Assembly (NCBI RefSeq): GCF_040273735.1
Contig: NZ_JBELZM010000002.1
Span: forward strand, 1 to 64,000
Length of the DNA: 64,000 bases
Direction: 5' to 3'
From: Solibacillus sp040273735
Lineage (GTDB): Bacteria; Bacillota; Bacilli; Bacillales_A; Planococcaceae
The notes beneath the pieces are model-generated. The model saw only the letters and a program-made list of their open reading frames with translations. It searched no databases and had not been told where the DNA came from. Shown piece after piece: positions 43,539 to 52,522 of the stretch (the stretch's first letter is position 1; the number at the start of each line of letters is the position of its first letter). The position numbers and the translations under genes are program-made.

Positions 43539-43979
43539 TTAACCCTGATAAACACTGTCACATGTACCGCCTATCGGTTCATAAAAGCAATGCTGTTTAA
43601 ATTGACCTGTAAATGGTTGATCGTACCATGTTGGAGGACAAGGACCATATGGGTTGAAATACCAAAGTGCATACTTCGCTGGATGTTGTCTCCAATAGTC
43701 CAGCGCCTGTTTTGCTAATCTTCTTTCTGTCTCTCTGGCCCTTTGATAAAACATGTTTCCTTTTTGTACTGCCTCAAAAGAATAGTTATTGCCCTGTACT
43801 TGGAAAATAACCTGCTCGATTGTTCTTACATCATTAAAGTCCAAGCATGAAGCAACTGCTCGGTTAACGATTACATTTCCTACATACAGCATCCCTTGTT
43901 TTCCTTCGCCTTCTGCCTCGGCCCGCATCATTCGAGCCATCAAATCGACATCGGCATCCCGGTATTTTACTCTTGGCAT
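43539..43979 (-). CDS. cwlJ: spore cortex-lytic cell wall hydrolase CwlJ
   Basis: A 146-residue SleB/CwlJ-family hydrolase following B. subtilis CwlJ closely: DVDLMARMMRAEAEGEGKQGMLYVGNVIVNR (catalytic Glu), then LAKQALDYWRQHPAKYALWYFNP and FTGQFKQHCFYEP. Like CwlJ it has no signal peptide and is laid down in the coat during sporulation, acting in Ca-DPA-triggered germination. ATG 43979 follows GTGAGGTGA. The usual partner gerQ is not next to it here. Confidence 0.92.
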   Translation of the reverse strand: MPRVKYRDADVDLMARMMRAEAEGEGKQGMLYVGNVIVNRAVASCLDFNDVRTIEQVIFQVQGNNYSFEAVQKGNMFYQRARETERRLAKQALDYWRQHPAKYALWYFNPYGPCPPTWYDQPFTGQFKQHCFYEPIGGTCDSVYQG

Positions 43980-44144
43980 TTTTTCACCTCACAATTATAG
44001 TATGAAACAGTTGGCCCGGTTGCGCATATGAATAATTGGAAATCCTAAATTGTTTTTATTAATGCTTTTGTATTTCTAACCTATCTTTCGCATTAAGACG
44101 GTATATTGTTCATAAATTAGTACATAGGAAAAGGAGGACGGACA

Positions 44145-45434
44145 ATTCAAATTCATGTTGTACAACCGGGAGAATCATTGTGGGCAATTGCACAAGCTTA
44201 TGGAACAACAGTGCAAAGTATAGTGGAAGCCAACCAAATTCCGGAGCCGGCTCGGTTAGTTGTCGGGCAAGCATTGGTCGTTCCACTGAAAGGTCAATAT
44301 TATATTGTACAGCCCGGCGATAGTTTATGGTCAATTGGTCAACGTTTTCAGGTGAATTATTTAACGCTCGCGCAAGCAAATGGCTTGAATCCGGATGCAT
44401 TGCTAATGATCGGAACATCATTGTATATACCGGAACCGTCTAAAAGGTCGGCAGAAATTTTGGCATATGTAGAACCGAGAGGCGACGAGATAAGTGAAAT
44501 GCTGCTGGATCAAGTTCGTGAGGCGAGTCCATATTTAACTTACTTAGCTGTATTCAGTTATGAAGCGAGGAGGGATGGTTCATTAAAGGCACCGACAATA
44601 AACCCATTACCAGAGATCGCTGAACAAAATAATACAAGTATAGCAATGGCGATTACTAATCTCGAAGATTATCAGTTTAGCGCTGAGCTTGCACGTGATA
44701 TTTTCCAAAGTGTAGCTGTTCAGAATTTACTGCTGGACAATATTATAGCTGAAGCAAAGCGCATCGGAAATATTTCAGATATCCACTTTGATTTTGAACG
44801 TATATCGGGCGATCAGAGAGAAGCCTACAATAATTTCCTTCGAAGAGCTGTAGAGCGTTTGCATGCAGAAGGGTATACAGTTTCTACTGCATTGGCACCA
44901 AAAACGAGAGCCGATCAGCCGGGTGAGTGGTTTATGGGGCATGACTATAAAGCGCATGGAGAAATAGTAGATTTTGTTATGCTGATGACATACGAATGGG
45001 GATATTCTGCTGGTCCTCCAATGGCCGTTTCTCCGCTGCCGCAAGTCGAGCAAGTAGTACAATATGCATTAACAGAAATTCCTGCTAATAAAATTTTACT
45101 TGGTCAAAATTTGTATGGCTATGATTGGACATTACCTTTTGTACAAGGAGGAGATTATGCAGAAGCAATAAGCCCGCAACGCGCAATAGAAGTGGCAAAA
45201 CGCTATAATGCGGCAATTCAATTCGACTATACAGCACAGGCACCTTACTTTAACTACTATGATGAGCAAGGACGTTCACATATTGTCTGGTTTGAAGACG
45301 CCCGTTCCATTCAGGCGAAGTTTGATTTAGTGAAGCGCTTGAATTTGCGCGGTGTCGGCTATTGGAAATTAGGATTGCCATTCCCCCAAAACTGGCAGCT
45401 TATCGGGGCTAATTTTAATGTCGTGAAGAAATAG
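44145..45434 (+). CDS. sleL: cortical fragment-lytic N-acetylglucosaminidase SleL/YaaH, apparently starting at ATT
   Basis: A 429-residue spore germination enzyme with two LysM repeats (IHVVQPGESLWAIAQAYGTT; YYIVQPGDSLWSIGQRFQVN) and a GH18 domain with the catalytic stretch SDIHFDFERISG, then LMTYEWGYSAGPPMAV. The length equals that of B. subtilis YaaH. The first LysM is complete only if translation begins at ATT 44145, seven bases after AAGGAGGA; the first ATG/GTG/TTG in frame (TTG 44178) would cut off the start of the LysM and has no ribosome site. Homologues begin with Met at this position, so ATT seems to replace ATG. Confidence 0.88.
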   Translation: MQIHVVQPGESLWAIAQAYGTTVQSIVEANQIPEPARLVVGQALVVPLKGQYYIVQPGDSLWSIGQRFQVNYLTLAQANGLNPDALLMIGTSLYIPEPSKRSAEILAYVEPRGDEISEMLLDQVREASPYLTYLAVFSYEARRDGSLKAPTINPLPEIAEQNNTSIAMAITNLEDYQFSAELARDIFQSVAVQNLLLDNIIAEAKRIGNISDIHFDFERISGDQREAYNNFLRRAVERLHAEGYTVSTALAPKTRADQPGEWFMGHDYKAHGEIVDFVMLMTYEWGYSAGPPMAVSPLPQVEQVVQYALTEIPANKILLGQNLYGYDWTLPFVQGGDYAEAISPQRAIEVAKRYNAAIQFDYTAQAPYFNYYDEQGRSHIVWFEDARSIQAKFDLVKRLNLRGVGYWKLGLPFPQNWQLIGANFNVVKK

Positions 45435-45565
45435 CAAAAGTAAAACTAGACGGTCAGATGAAAAGAGACAATTCATCTGACTTTTTGATTGTCATTCATT
45501 TAAGAAGGAGATTTTGTTGATACTGATGAAGTATTAGTAGTAGTTGAATAAAAGGGGGATTATTG

Positions 45566-46546
45566 ATGGGAAATGTTCCGGAAATTTTAAAAAACTTACG
45601 TATCCCGGTAATTGGGGCACCGTTGTTTATTATTAGCAATCCAAAGTTGGTCATTGCACAATGCAAGGCAGGTATTGTGGGGTCGATGCCAGCATTAAAC
45701 GCAAGGCCGGCAAGTCAGTTGGAGGAATGGTTAGCCGAAATTACAGAAGAGTTGGCAAGTTATAATGCCAGAAATCCCGAGCAGCCGGCAGCACCATTTG
45801 CAATTAACCAGATTGTCCATAAAACAAACGACCGGCTGGAACAGGATATGGAGCTTTGTGTGAAATATAAAGTTCCAATTATTATTACTTCACTTGGGGC
45901 ACGCGAAGAAGTTTTTGAGGCAGCACATAGTTATGGAGGCATCGTTTTCCATGATGTCATCAACAATTATTTTGCAAAAAAAGCAATTCAAAAAGGCGCG
46001 GACGGAATCATAGCAGTAGCAACAGGTGCGGGAGGTCATGCAGGGCAGCAAAGCCCATTTGCGCTCGTACAGGAAATCCGTGAATGGTTTGACGGTCCAT
46101 TAGCTTTATCAGGATCAATCGCACGAGGCCATTCGGTATTGGCTGCACAGGCGATGGGGGCTGATTTTGGCTATATTGGCTCACCGTTTATCGCGACAGA
46201 AGAAGCATTTGCTCGTCAAGAATACAAACAGATGATTGTTGAGAGTAATGCAGAAGATATTGTATACAGTAATTTATTTACAGGAATTCACGGGAATTAT
46301 TTGAAAGGTTCTATCATGAATGCAGGGATGGATCCGGATAATCTAAAAGAAAGTGATCCTTCCGCAATGAACTTCAATGATAATACGGCAAAAGCCTGGA
46401 AAGATATTTGGGGAAGCGGGCAAGGAATCGGCGCAATTAAAGAGATTACTTCTACACAACAATATGTTGATAAACTGGCAGAAGAATATGCACTGGCTTA
46501 TCAAGAACTGACTGGGAAAAAATCAACAGTAGCCAATTTACAATAG
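45566..46546 (+). CDS. nitronate monooxygenase (2-nitropropane dioxygenase family)
   Basis: A 326-residue FMN-dependent TIM-barrel enzyme that detoxifies nitronates such as propionate 3-nitronate. Motifs: VIGAPLFIISNPKLVIAQCKAGIVGSMPALNAR near the start, ADGIIAVATGAGGHAG in the FMN/active-site region, and GPLALSGSIARGHSVLAAQAMGADFGYIGSPFIATEEA. ATG 45566 has AAAGGGGG eight bases upstream. It is monocistronic. Confidence 0.88.
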   Translation: MGNVPEILKNLRIPVIGAPLFIISNPKLVIAQCKAGIVGSMPALNARPASQLEEWLAEITEELASYNARNPEQPAAPFAINQIVHKTNDRLEQDMELCVKYKVPIIITSLGAREEVFEAAHSYGGIVFHDVINNYFAKKAIQKGADGIIAVATGAGGHAGQQSPFALVQEIREWFDGPLALSGSIARGHSVLAAQAMGADFGYIGSPFIATEEAFARQEYKQMIVESNAEDIVYSNLFTGIHGNYLKGSIMNAGMDPDNLKESDPSAMNFNDNTAKAWKDIWGSGQGIGAIKEITSTQQYVDKLAEEYALAYQELTGKKSTVANLQ

Positions 46547-46552
46547 ATCACA

Positions 46553-46590
46553 GCGCATCATTAGTATGTAAACATTTACTAATGATGCGC
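46553..46590 (+). terminator. hairpin after nitronate monooxygenase
   Basis: A perfect 14-base stem (46553-46566 with 46577-46590, arm GCGCATCATTAGTA) has a ten-base loop. The following U-run is weak (GGTAGTTTTAA). Confidence 0.65.
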
Positions 46591-46677
46591 GGTAGTTTTA
46601 ACTGAATAATTTCGTAATTTTTTGAATTCACTTGCCCGGTTTGAATTAATTTGTTACACTCGGGGTAATTAAATGCA

Positions 46678-46759
46678 TTTGCGGGGGGACACATTCGTGT
46701 TGAGAAGGTTAAAACCTGACCCTTAGAACCTGGCCGTTAATACGGACGTAGGGAGCAAA
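46678..46759 (+). promoter_or_regulatory. TPP riboswitch, first of two
   Basis: The THI-box consensus is complete: GGGGGGACAC, TGAGAAGG, ACCTGACCCTTAGAACCTG, then CCGTTAATACGG and ACGTAGGGAGCA, closed by TTTGC/GCAAA as P1. It binds thiamin pyrophosphate and is followed by its own terminator at 46788-46822. Confidence 0.95.
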
Positions 46760-46787
46760 GTACACGCTATACATATGTACTTACTTT

Positions 46788-46822
46788 GGCTCCGCGTATC
46801 TTTTACGTGGAGTCTTTCTTTT
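46788..46822 (+). terminator. expression-platform terminator of the first TPP riboswitch
   Basis: GGCTCCGCGT (46788-46797) pairs fully with ACGTGGAGTC (46805-46814, two G-U pairs), followed by TTTCTTTT. Confidence 0.85.
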
Positions 46823-46843
46823 GCAAATACACAAGCATTTGAT

Positions 46844-46923
46844 TTGCGGGGGGACACAGTAGTGTTGAGAAGGTTAAAACCTGACCCTTGGAACCTGGCC
46901 GTTAATACGGACGTAGGGAGCAA
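46844..46923 (+). promoter_or_regulatory. TPP riboswitch, second of two
   Basis: Nearly identical to the first aptamer (differences in the P3 loop, AGTAG for ATTCG, and CTTGG for CTTAG) with all conserved THI-box positions. It is followed by a separate terminator at 46951-46981, then tenA. Confidence 0.95.
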
Positions 46924-46950
46924 TGAAAAGTGGTACTTACACTTTTTGGG

Positions 46951-46981
46951 GACGTCTCTCTATATTGAGGCGTCTTTTTTG
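46951..46981 (+). terminator. expression-platform terminator of the second TPP riboswitch
   Basis: GACGTCTC (46951-46958) pairs with GAGGCGTC (46967-46974, one G-U pair), followed by six T. Confidence 0.85.
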
Positions 46982-47011
46982 TGCTTCCGTCAACAAAAAG
47001 GAGGAGTAACA

Positions 47012-47704
47012 ATGGGATTTTGTGAAGAGGTAAGAAAAGAAACGGATTTTTATTGGGAGGCTAGCTTCTATCATCCTTTTGTACAAGGGATTGCAGATGG
47101 GAGCTTACCGCTGGAGAAGTTTAAGTTTTATATGCTGCAGGATGCGTATTATTTAAAACATTATACGAAAGTTCTTGCTCTGGCAGCTGCAAAAGCGACT
47201 ACGGATGACGATGTTCAATATTTTCTGCAAACAGCAAAATTTATTCATGACGCAGAGCTGGAGTTACACCGTACAACGTTTAAAGAATTAGGTGTTACAG
47301 CGGATGATTTGGAGCAATTCGAACCGGCTCCTGCAGCCTATAACTATGTGAGCCATATGTACAATGCAGTGCATAACGGAGATGTAGCAGAAGCATTTGC
47401 GGCAATTTTGCCTTGCCCATGGCTGTATCAGGAAATTGGGCAAAGGTTAAAAGATGCATGCCCAAATGTCCCTCTTTATGAACAGTGGATTGCACTATAT
47501 GCTTCCGAGGAGATGCTTCAAAATATTGAAGTACAAAAATCGATGCTTGATCGATATGCGAAAGAACAGCCGGCAAAGCTAAAAATATTACAGGAACATT
47601 TTAAGAAAAGCTGTTATTACGAATGGATGTTCTGGGAGATGCCTTGGACAAAGCAAAGCTGGGAACAAGGGGTGTATGTAAATGAGCCTGCAAGCAATTC
47701 ATAA
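47012..47704 (+). CDS. tenA: aminopyrimidine aminohydrolase / thiaminase II
   Basis: A 230-residue TenA-family protein that salvages base-degraded thiamin by converting aminomethyl-HMP to HMP. The catalytic Cys lies in AAILPCPWLYQEIGQ and a C-terminal Glu in WMFWEMPWTKQSW; FYWEASFYHPFVQGIADGSLP is the typical start. ATG 47012 follows AAGGAGGAG; the longer open frame upstream merely runs through the riboswitch. It overlaps thiM by 23 bases. Confidence 0.93.
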   Translation: MGFCEEVRKETDFYWEASFYHPFVQGIADGSLPLEKFKFYMLQDAYYLKHYTKVLALAAAKATTDDDVQYFLQTAKFIHDAELELHRTTFKELGVTADDLEQFEPAPAAYNYVSHMYNAVHNGDVAEAFAAILPCPWLYQEIGQRLKDACPNVPLYEQWIALYASEEMLQNIEVQKSMLDRYAKEQPAKLKILQEHFKKSCYYEWMFWEMPWTKQSWEQGVYVNEPASNS

Positions 47705-48425
47705 AAATCAACCGTTAGTACATTGCATTACAAATTATGTCGTCGCAAACTTTACAGCGAATGGTTTGCTGGCGGTGGGTGCTTCACCAGTAATGGCCGA
47801 TGCGATAGAAGAAGCGGGAGAAATGGCTGCTCAGTCAAATGCATTACTTTTGAATATGGGTACTTTGAATGAAAGGACAGTAGCATCGATGAAGCAAGCT
47901 GGACTGAGCGCAAATAAGCATCAAAATCCGGTTGTTATTGATCCGGTAGGGGTTGGGGCAACGAAGTTCCGAGTTGAAACAGCACAACAACTGCTCGACC
48001 TTTTAAAGATTGATGTAATCCGCTGCAATATTGGAGAACTGGCGGCTCTCACGGGAGCGAATTGGGCTTCCAAAGGTGTTGATAGTGGAAAAGGGGAGAT
48101 AGATGTTGAAGCGACTGCTAAAAAGTTGGCTAATAACTATCAATGTATTGTGATCGTTACAGGAGAACAAGATGTTATTACAGATGGGGAAAGAGTGGAA
48201 TTTGTAACGGGCGGTCATGAAAAAGTAACAAAAATGACGGGGAGCGGCTGCTTGCTTAGTGCCTTTTGTGCAGCGGTGCTTGCAAACAGTATAGAGCCGT
48301 TTGATGACTTACTAACGCTGCTGAATGAATATAAACAGGCAGGTGCCAATTCTGTTGCAGCTATAGGAACTTTCCACACAAATTTCCTGAATGAACTAGA
48401 AAATTTAGCGGAGGGACGACAATGA
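47682..48425 (+). CDS. thiM: hydroxyethylthiazole kinase
   Basis: A 247-residue ribokinase-fold enzyme phosphorylating the thiazole alcohol THZ for salvage. Motifs: PLVHCITNYVVANFTANGLLAVGASPVMA at the start, VVIDPVGVGATKFR, and the ATP/anion loop KMTGSGCLLSAF near the C-terminus. It starts inside tenA and overlaps thiD by four bases (ATGA), so the operon is translationally coupled. Confidence 0.94.
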   Translation: MSLQAIHKNQPLVHCITNYVVANFTANGLLAVGASPVMADAIEEAGEMAAQSNALLLNMGTLNERTVASMKQAGLSANKHQNPVVIDPVGVGATKFRVETAQQLLDLLKIDVIRCNIGELAALTGANWASKGVDSGKGEIDVEATAKKLANNYQCIVIVTGEQDVITDGERVEFVTGGHEKVTKMTGSGCLLSAFCAAVLANSIEPFDDLLTLLNEYKQAGANSVAAIGTFHTNFLNELENLAEGRQ

Positions 48426-49234
48426 TTACATGTACAATTGCAGGCTCAGATAGCGGTGGCGGTGCAGGCATCCAAGCAGATTTAAAAACGTTTCAGGAAC
48501 TCCGTGTATTCGGCACATCGGTCATCACTGCACTAACCGCACAAAATACCCAAGGAGTGCATGGGATTTTTCCGACAACGGCCGATTTTGTTCAGGCTCA
48601 GTTAAAAGCGGTACTTCAAGATTTTGATGTTAAGGCAATTAAAACAGGAATGTTGTTTAGTGCTGAAATTATCGAATCAATTGTCGCTTTACTAAAAAAT
48701 ACAGAAATTCCGCTAATCGTTGATCCGGTCATGATTGCAAAAGGGGGGGCAAGTTTACTCGAACAGGAGGCAACAACGGCCCTTAAAGAAATGTTATTGC
48801 CGCTTGCAACCGTTTGTACACCGAACATTCCGGAAGCGGAAATTCTGACTGGTTATACAATTCAAAATGATGAAGATATCACATTAGCGGCGCAGGATCT
48901 ATTAAGTCTAGGGCTTGAATGTGTTGTCATAAAGGGTGGTCACTTAAATAGTAAGCATGCGACAGATACAGTTTTCATTCGGGGGGAGCAACCATTTAAA
49001 ATGAAAACTGAGCGTGTGGATACGAAGCATACTCATGGAACAGGATGTACATTTTCGGCAGCAATCACCGCGGAGATGGCAAAAGGAAGATCGATAGAGG
49101 CAGCCATTATAGAAGCAAAAAAATATGTGCAGCTTGCGATTCGTCATCCGCTCAATATCGGTCACGGGTTTGGGCCGACAAATCATTTCGCCTATCATGA
49201 ACAGCGGGGGATGTGTAATGTTCATGTCCTTTGA
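48422..49234 (+). CDS. thiD: hydroxymethylpyrimidine/phosphomethylpyrimidine kinase
   Basis: A 270-residue kinase that phosphorylates HMP twice to HMP-PP. Motifs: CTIAGSDSGGGAGIQADLKTFQE, IKTGMLFSAEII, PLIVDPVMIAKGGASLL and HGTGCTFSAAITAEMAKG. GGAGGGACGA precedes the ATG. Its 3' end overlaps thiE by 17 bases. Confidence 0.94.
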   Translation: MITCTIAGSDSGGGAGIQADLKTFQELRVFGTSVITALTAQNTQGVHGIFPTTADFVQAQLKAVLQDFDVKAIKTGMLFSAEIIESIVALLKNTEIPLIVDPVMIAKGGASLLEQEATTALKEMLLPLATVCTPNIPEAEILTGYTIQNDEDITLAAQDLLSLGLECVVIKGGHLNSKHATDTVFIRGEQPFKMKTERVDTKHTHGTGCTFSAAITAEMAKGRSIEAAIIEAKKYVQLAIRHPLNIGHGFGPTNHFAYHEQRGMCNVHVL

Positions 49235-49835
49235 TTTAAATAAATATTTTGTTATGGGAACGATCAATTGTAATCGTGACCCGCTGCTTGTTTTAGAAGA
49301 AGCGCTACAGGCAGGAATTACGGTGTTCCAGTTGAGGGAAAAAGGCAAAAATGCTTTAAAAGGCGATGCGTATATTCAATTTGCACGTCAATGCCAAAAA
49401 CTGTGCCAAACATATAAAGTGCCATTCCTTATCAATGATGATGTCGAACTTGCATTCACATTAAATGCAGATGGAATTCATGTAGGACAGGAAGACACTG
49501 AAGTAGAAAAATTTAGATCTTTTGCGAAGAATAAAATTGTCGGAGTATCTGTTCATACAATGGAACAACTGGAATTGGCCATTGCAAATGGGGCAGATTA
49601 TGCGGGGATCGGTCCGATTTATGAAACTACCACAAAAGATGATGCTAGAGCACCAGTAGGGCTGACGTTATTGGAAGATGCGAAATCTAAGTTCCCTAAA
49701 TTCCCGATTGTAGCAATTGGCGGAATCTCCACTGAAAATAGTTTCATTCTGAGACAAACCGGAGTAAATGGAGTAGCAGTTATTTCTGCGATTAGTCATA
49801 GTAATAATATAAAAGAAACTGTAAATATGCTCTAA
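49218..49835 (+). CDS. thiE: thiamin-phosphate synthase
   Basis: A 205-residue TIM barrel that joins HMP-PP and THZ-P to thiamin phosphate. Motifs: AGITVFQLREKGKNA, VPFLINDDVELAFTLNADGIHVGQED, YAGIGPIYETTTKDDA and PIVAIGGIS. ATG 49218 was chosen from GGGGGA six bases upstream. It is the last gene of the salvage operon, which lacks de novo genes (thiC, thiG), so the operon is for salvage. Confidence 0.93.
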   Translation: MFMSFDLNKYFVMGTINCNRDPLLVLEEALQAGITVFQLREKGKNALKGDAYIQFARQCQKLCQTYKVPFLINDDVELAFTLNADGIHVGQEDTEVEKFRSFAKNKIVGVSVHTMEQLELAIANGADYAGIGPIYETTTKDDARAPVGLTLLEDAKSKFPKFPIVAIGGISTENSFILRQTGVNGVAVISAISHSNNIKETVNML

Positions 49836-49960
49836 ATTAAAAATTGTCATAAAAATACTATTTATATAAAAGAATCCTGTACCAATATACTCTTTTCTAC
49901 TATTCTGGCAATTTAGTATGATAGTTCTGTTATACACTACAGAATATGGGAGTGAAAGAA

Positions 49961-52324
49961 ATGTTGAAAAAACTATCTGCTTCAGCCTTAACGCTAACAC
50001 TTTTAGCAAGTGGCATGTCAGCAGTTTCAGCGGCACCAGCATCTACGAATGAAGATATGACACGTGGAGAGTTTGTGAAGGCCGTAATTGATGCATTGGG
50101 AGTAGAGGTCGGTACTGGACAGTCTGTAAAATTCCAGGATGTACCTGATTCACTTAAGCCTTATATTGAAAAAGCGGTGGAATTAAAGTTGATTAAGGGA
50201 AAAACTCCTACTAAATTTGCTCCAGACGAAAAACTGACACGCACACATGCTTTCCTTATTGCGGCAAGAGGATTACAAGATGAGGAAACATATTCTGAAA
50301 AGGTATTGGATCAGTTTAAAGATGCAAACAAAATTGGAAAAGGCAATCGCCAGGAAATGGCCAAAGCGGTAGCGACAGGATTACTGACAGGCTTTGATGA
50401 CGGAACGATTCGCCCGAACGATTTTGTAACAAAAGCGCAGATGCAAAAAATTCTTCAGCGCTTTTTGGAAGAATACAGTCCGGTAAAAGCAAATACGACT
50501 GTTTCTTTACGTATTTTAGGCACGACTGATATTCATACAAATATTGTAAACTATGATTATTACAAAGATACTCCAACGAACAGTTTAGGTTTGGCAAAAA
50601 CTGCGCTACTTATCGAAAAGGCACGTGAGGAAAATCCAAATACAGTGCTGTTTGACAATGGAGATGCAATACAAGGAACGCCGCTTGGTTCGTATATTCA
50701 GTCCGTAACGAAATTAAAAGACGGGGAAGTTCACCCATCGATTGCTGCAATGATTGCACTTGATTATGATGTAGCGACATACGGTAACCATGAGTTTAAC
50801 TACGGTTTGGAATTTATCGATGAAGTAACGGATGATGCCCCATTCCCGTATGTTAATGCCAATGTGCGCAATGCAGCGACAAAGGAATTAATGTATAAGC
50901 CATATGTCATGATTGAAAAAGAAGTGGTTGATTCAAAAGGTGAAAAGACAACAATTAATATTGGGGTAACAGGTATTGTACCACCTCAAATTTTGAAATG
51001 GGATAAAGCAAATTTAGAAGGAAAAGTAACAGTTGATGATTCGGTAGAGGCTGTTAAAACAGTCGTTCCGCAAATGAAAGAAGCAGGAGCGGATGTTGTC
51101 GTAGTACTTTCACACTCAGGTATGGGAGATGCTACACATGAAAAAGGCGAAGAGGATGTATCGTATTTACTTTCTACAATTGAAGATGTGGATGCAATCA
51201 TTACAGGGCATGCCCATGGCGTATTCCCTGGTAAAGTGGATAGCTCTATAACAAATGTGGATATTGAAAAAGGAACAATGAACGGCAAGCCGATAGTTAT
51301 GGCTGGCAAATTCGGTAGTCATTTAGGGGTCATTGATCTAGAGCTCGAGAAAAAAGACGACGCTTGGGATGTTAAAACAGGTACTGGCGCGGTGCGAGAA
51401 ATTGCAAAAGATAATGACACTGTCAGCGCTGAGGTTGTAGAAAGTGTGAAAGAAGCACATGAAGGAACGATTAAATATGTGCGTCAGGCAGTGGGGACAA
51501 CGACAGCTAACATTCACAGTTACTTCTCGCAAGTACAGGATGATCCTTCTATTCAAATTGTAACGGATGCTCAATCAATTTATGTGAAACAAAAGCTGAA
51601 AGGTACAGCATATGAAAACCTTCCTGTCTTATCAGCGGGTGCACCATTCAAAGCAGGAACAAGAAGCGATCCGGAATACTATACATTTGTACCAAAAGGC
51701 CAGCTTGCAATTAAAAATGTAGCAGATTTATATTTATATGATAATACACTTGCTATGCTGAAAGTAACAGGGGCGGATGTGAAAGAATGGCTGGAAATGT
51801 CTGCAGGCCAATTCAATCGAATTGATGTAGCAAAAGCAGATGAACAGCAATTAATCAATGCCGAATACCGTTCGTATAATTATGATGTTATAGACGGTGT
51901 GACGTATGAAATTGATGTAACAAAACCGGCAAAATACGATGTGAACGGAAATGTAGTAAACGAACAAGCATCACGTATTATCAATCTGCAATATAACGGC
52001 AAGCCAATTGATGCGGCACAGGAATTTATCGTAGCGACGAATAACTATCGTGCGAACGGTACATTCCCGGGTGTTCGTAATGCGACAGCGGTTGAAATTT
52101 ATCCGGATGAAAACCGTCAGGCAATTATCGACTATATTTTAGCCGAAAAAACAATTGATCCGACAGCAGATGGTAACTGGAAATTCGCTCCGATTCCGGA
52201 TAGCGTAAACGTTGTATTTGAATCTTCTAAAAAAGCAGTTGATGTTTTAGATGAAAACAGCGCTATTAAGTATATTGGAGACGGTACAGACGGTTTTGGT
52301 AAGTATGGTTTAAAAACAAAATAA
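49961..52324 (+). CDS. S-layer-anchored 5'-nucleotidase / 2',3'-cyclic phosphodiesterase
   Basis: A 787-residue exported enzyme. A signal peptide (MLKKLSASALTLTLLASGMSAVSA) is followed by about three SLH repeats (TRGEFVKAVIDALGV; FQDVPDSLKPYIEKAVELKLIKG; FDDGTIRPNDFVTKAQMQKIL) that bind pyruvylated cell-wall polymer. Then comes a metallophosphatase domain with TDIHTNIV, DNGDAIQGTP, GNHEFNYG, LSHSGMG and GHAHGVFPG, and a C-terminal 5'-nucleotidase domain with substrate-binding Asn/Phe residues. It scavenges phosphate and nucleosides at the cell surface. ATG 49961 is preferred over 49946 because GGGAGTG then acts as ribosome site. Confidence 0.9.
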   Translation: MLKKLSASALTLTLLASGMSAVSAAPASTNEDMTRGEFVKAVIDALGVEVGTGQSVKFQDVPDSLKPYIEKAVELKLIKGKTPTKFAPDEKLTRTHAFLIAARGLQDEETYSEKVLDQFKDANKIGKGNRQEMAKAVATGLLTGFDDGTIRPNDFVTKAQMQKILQRFLEEYSPVKANTTVSLRILGTTDIHTNIVNYDYYKDTPTNSLGLAKTALLIEKAREENPNTVLFDNGDAIQGTPLGSYIQSVTKLKDGEVHPSIAAMIALDYDVATYGNHEFNYGLEFIDEVTDDAPFPYVNANVRNAATKELMYKPYVMIEKEVVDSKGEKTTINIGVTGIVPPQILKWDKANLEGKVTVDDSVEAVKTVVPQMKEAGADVVVVLSHSGMGDATHEKGEEDVSYLLSTIEDVDAIITGHAHGVFPGKVDSSITNVDIEKGTMNGKPIVMAGKFGSHLGVIDLELEKKDDAWDVKTGTGAVREIAKDNDTVSAEVVESVKEAHEGTIKYVRQAVGTTTANIHSYFSQVQDDPSIQIVTDAQSIYVKQKLKGTAYENLPVLSAGAPFKAGTRSDPEYYTFVPKGQLAIKNVADLYLYDNTLAMLKVTGADVKEWLEMSAGQFNRIDVAKADEQQLINAEYRSYNYDVIDGVTYEIDVTKPAKYDVNGNVVNEQASRIINLQYNGKPIDAAQEFIVATNNYRANGTFPGVRNATAVEIYPDENRQAIIDYILAEKTIDPTADGNWKFAPIPDSVNVVFESSKKAVDVLDENSAIKYIGDGTDGFGKYGLKTK

Positions 52325-52335
52325 TTTTAAAAATG

Positions 52336-52379
52336 CCTGTAGGCGAAGAATCTATTTCTTCTGTCTGCAGGTTTTTTAT
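52336..52379 (+). terminator. terminator after the S-layer nucleotidase
   Basis: CCTGTAG pairs with CTGCAGG, with an inner GAAGAA/TTCTTC helix, followed by six T. Confidence 0.8.
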
Positions 52380-52447
52380 ATTATTGGAATTCCAGTCACG
52401 AGTAAGAATGAAGGACTTTATAGTAACTATATTTAAGATAAATCCGT

Positions 52448-52488
52448 TTGACATAGTAACAACCTGTTGTTAGTATTGAGTTGTTACT
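52448..52488 (+). promoter_or_regulatory. promoter with palindromic operator, first betaine-binding gene
   Basis: TTGACA (52448-52453) and TAGTAT (52471-52476) have 17 bases between them. A perfect inverted repeat AGTAACAAC-N16-GTTGTTACT (52455-52463 and 52480-52488) brackets the -10 box. The same arrangement occurs before the second paralogue. Confidence 0.7.
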
Positions 52489-52522
52489 TTTGGATATAAA
52501 TTTCAATTTAGGGGATGAGAAG

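Noticed and set aside
46678..46923. Tandem TPP aptamers as an assembly duplication.
   Set aside because: The copies differ at several positions and have unrelated terminators, so both are real.
46775..47011. N-terminal extension of TenA running through the second TPP riboswitch.
   Set aside because: The region is clearly riboswitch and terminator, and TenA homologues start at the ATG at 47012 with its own AAGGAGGAG.
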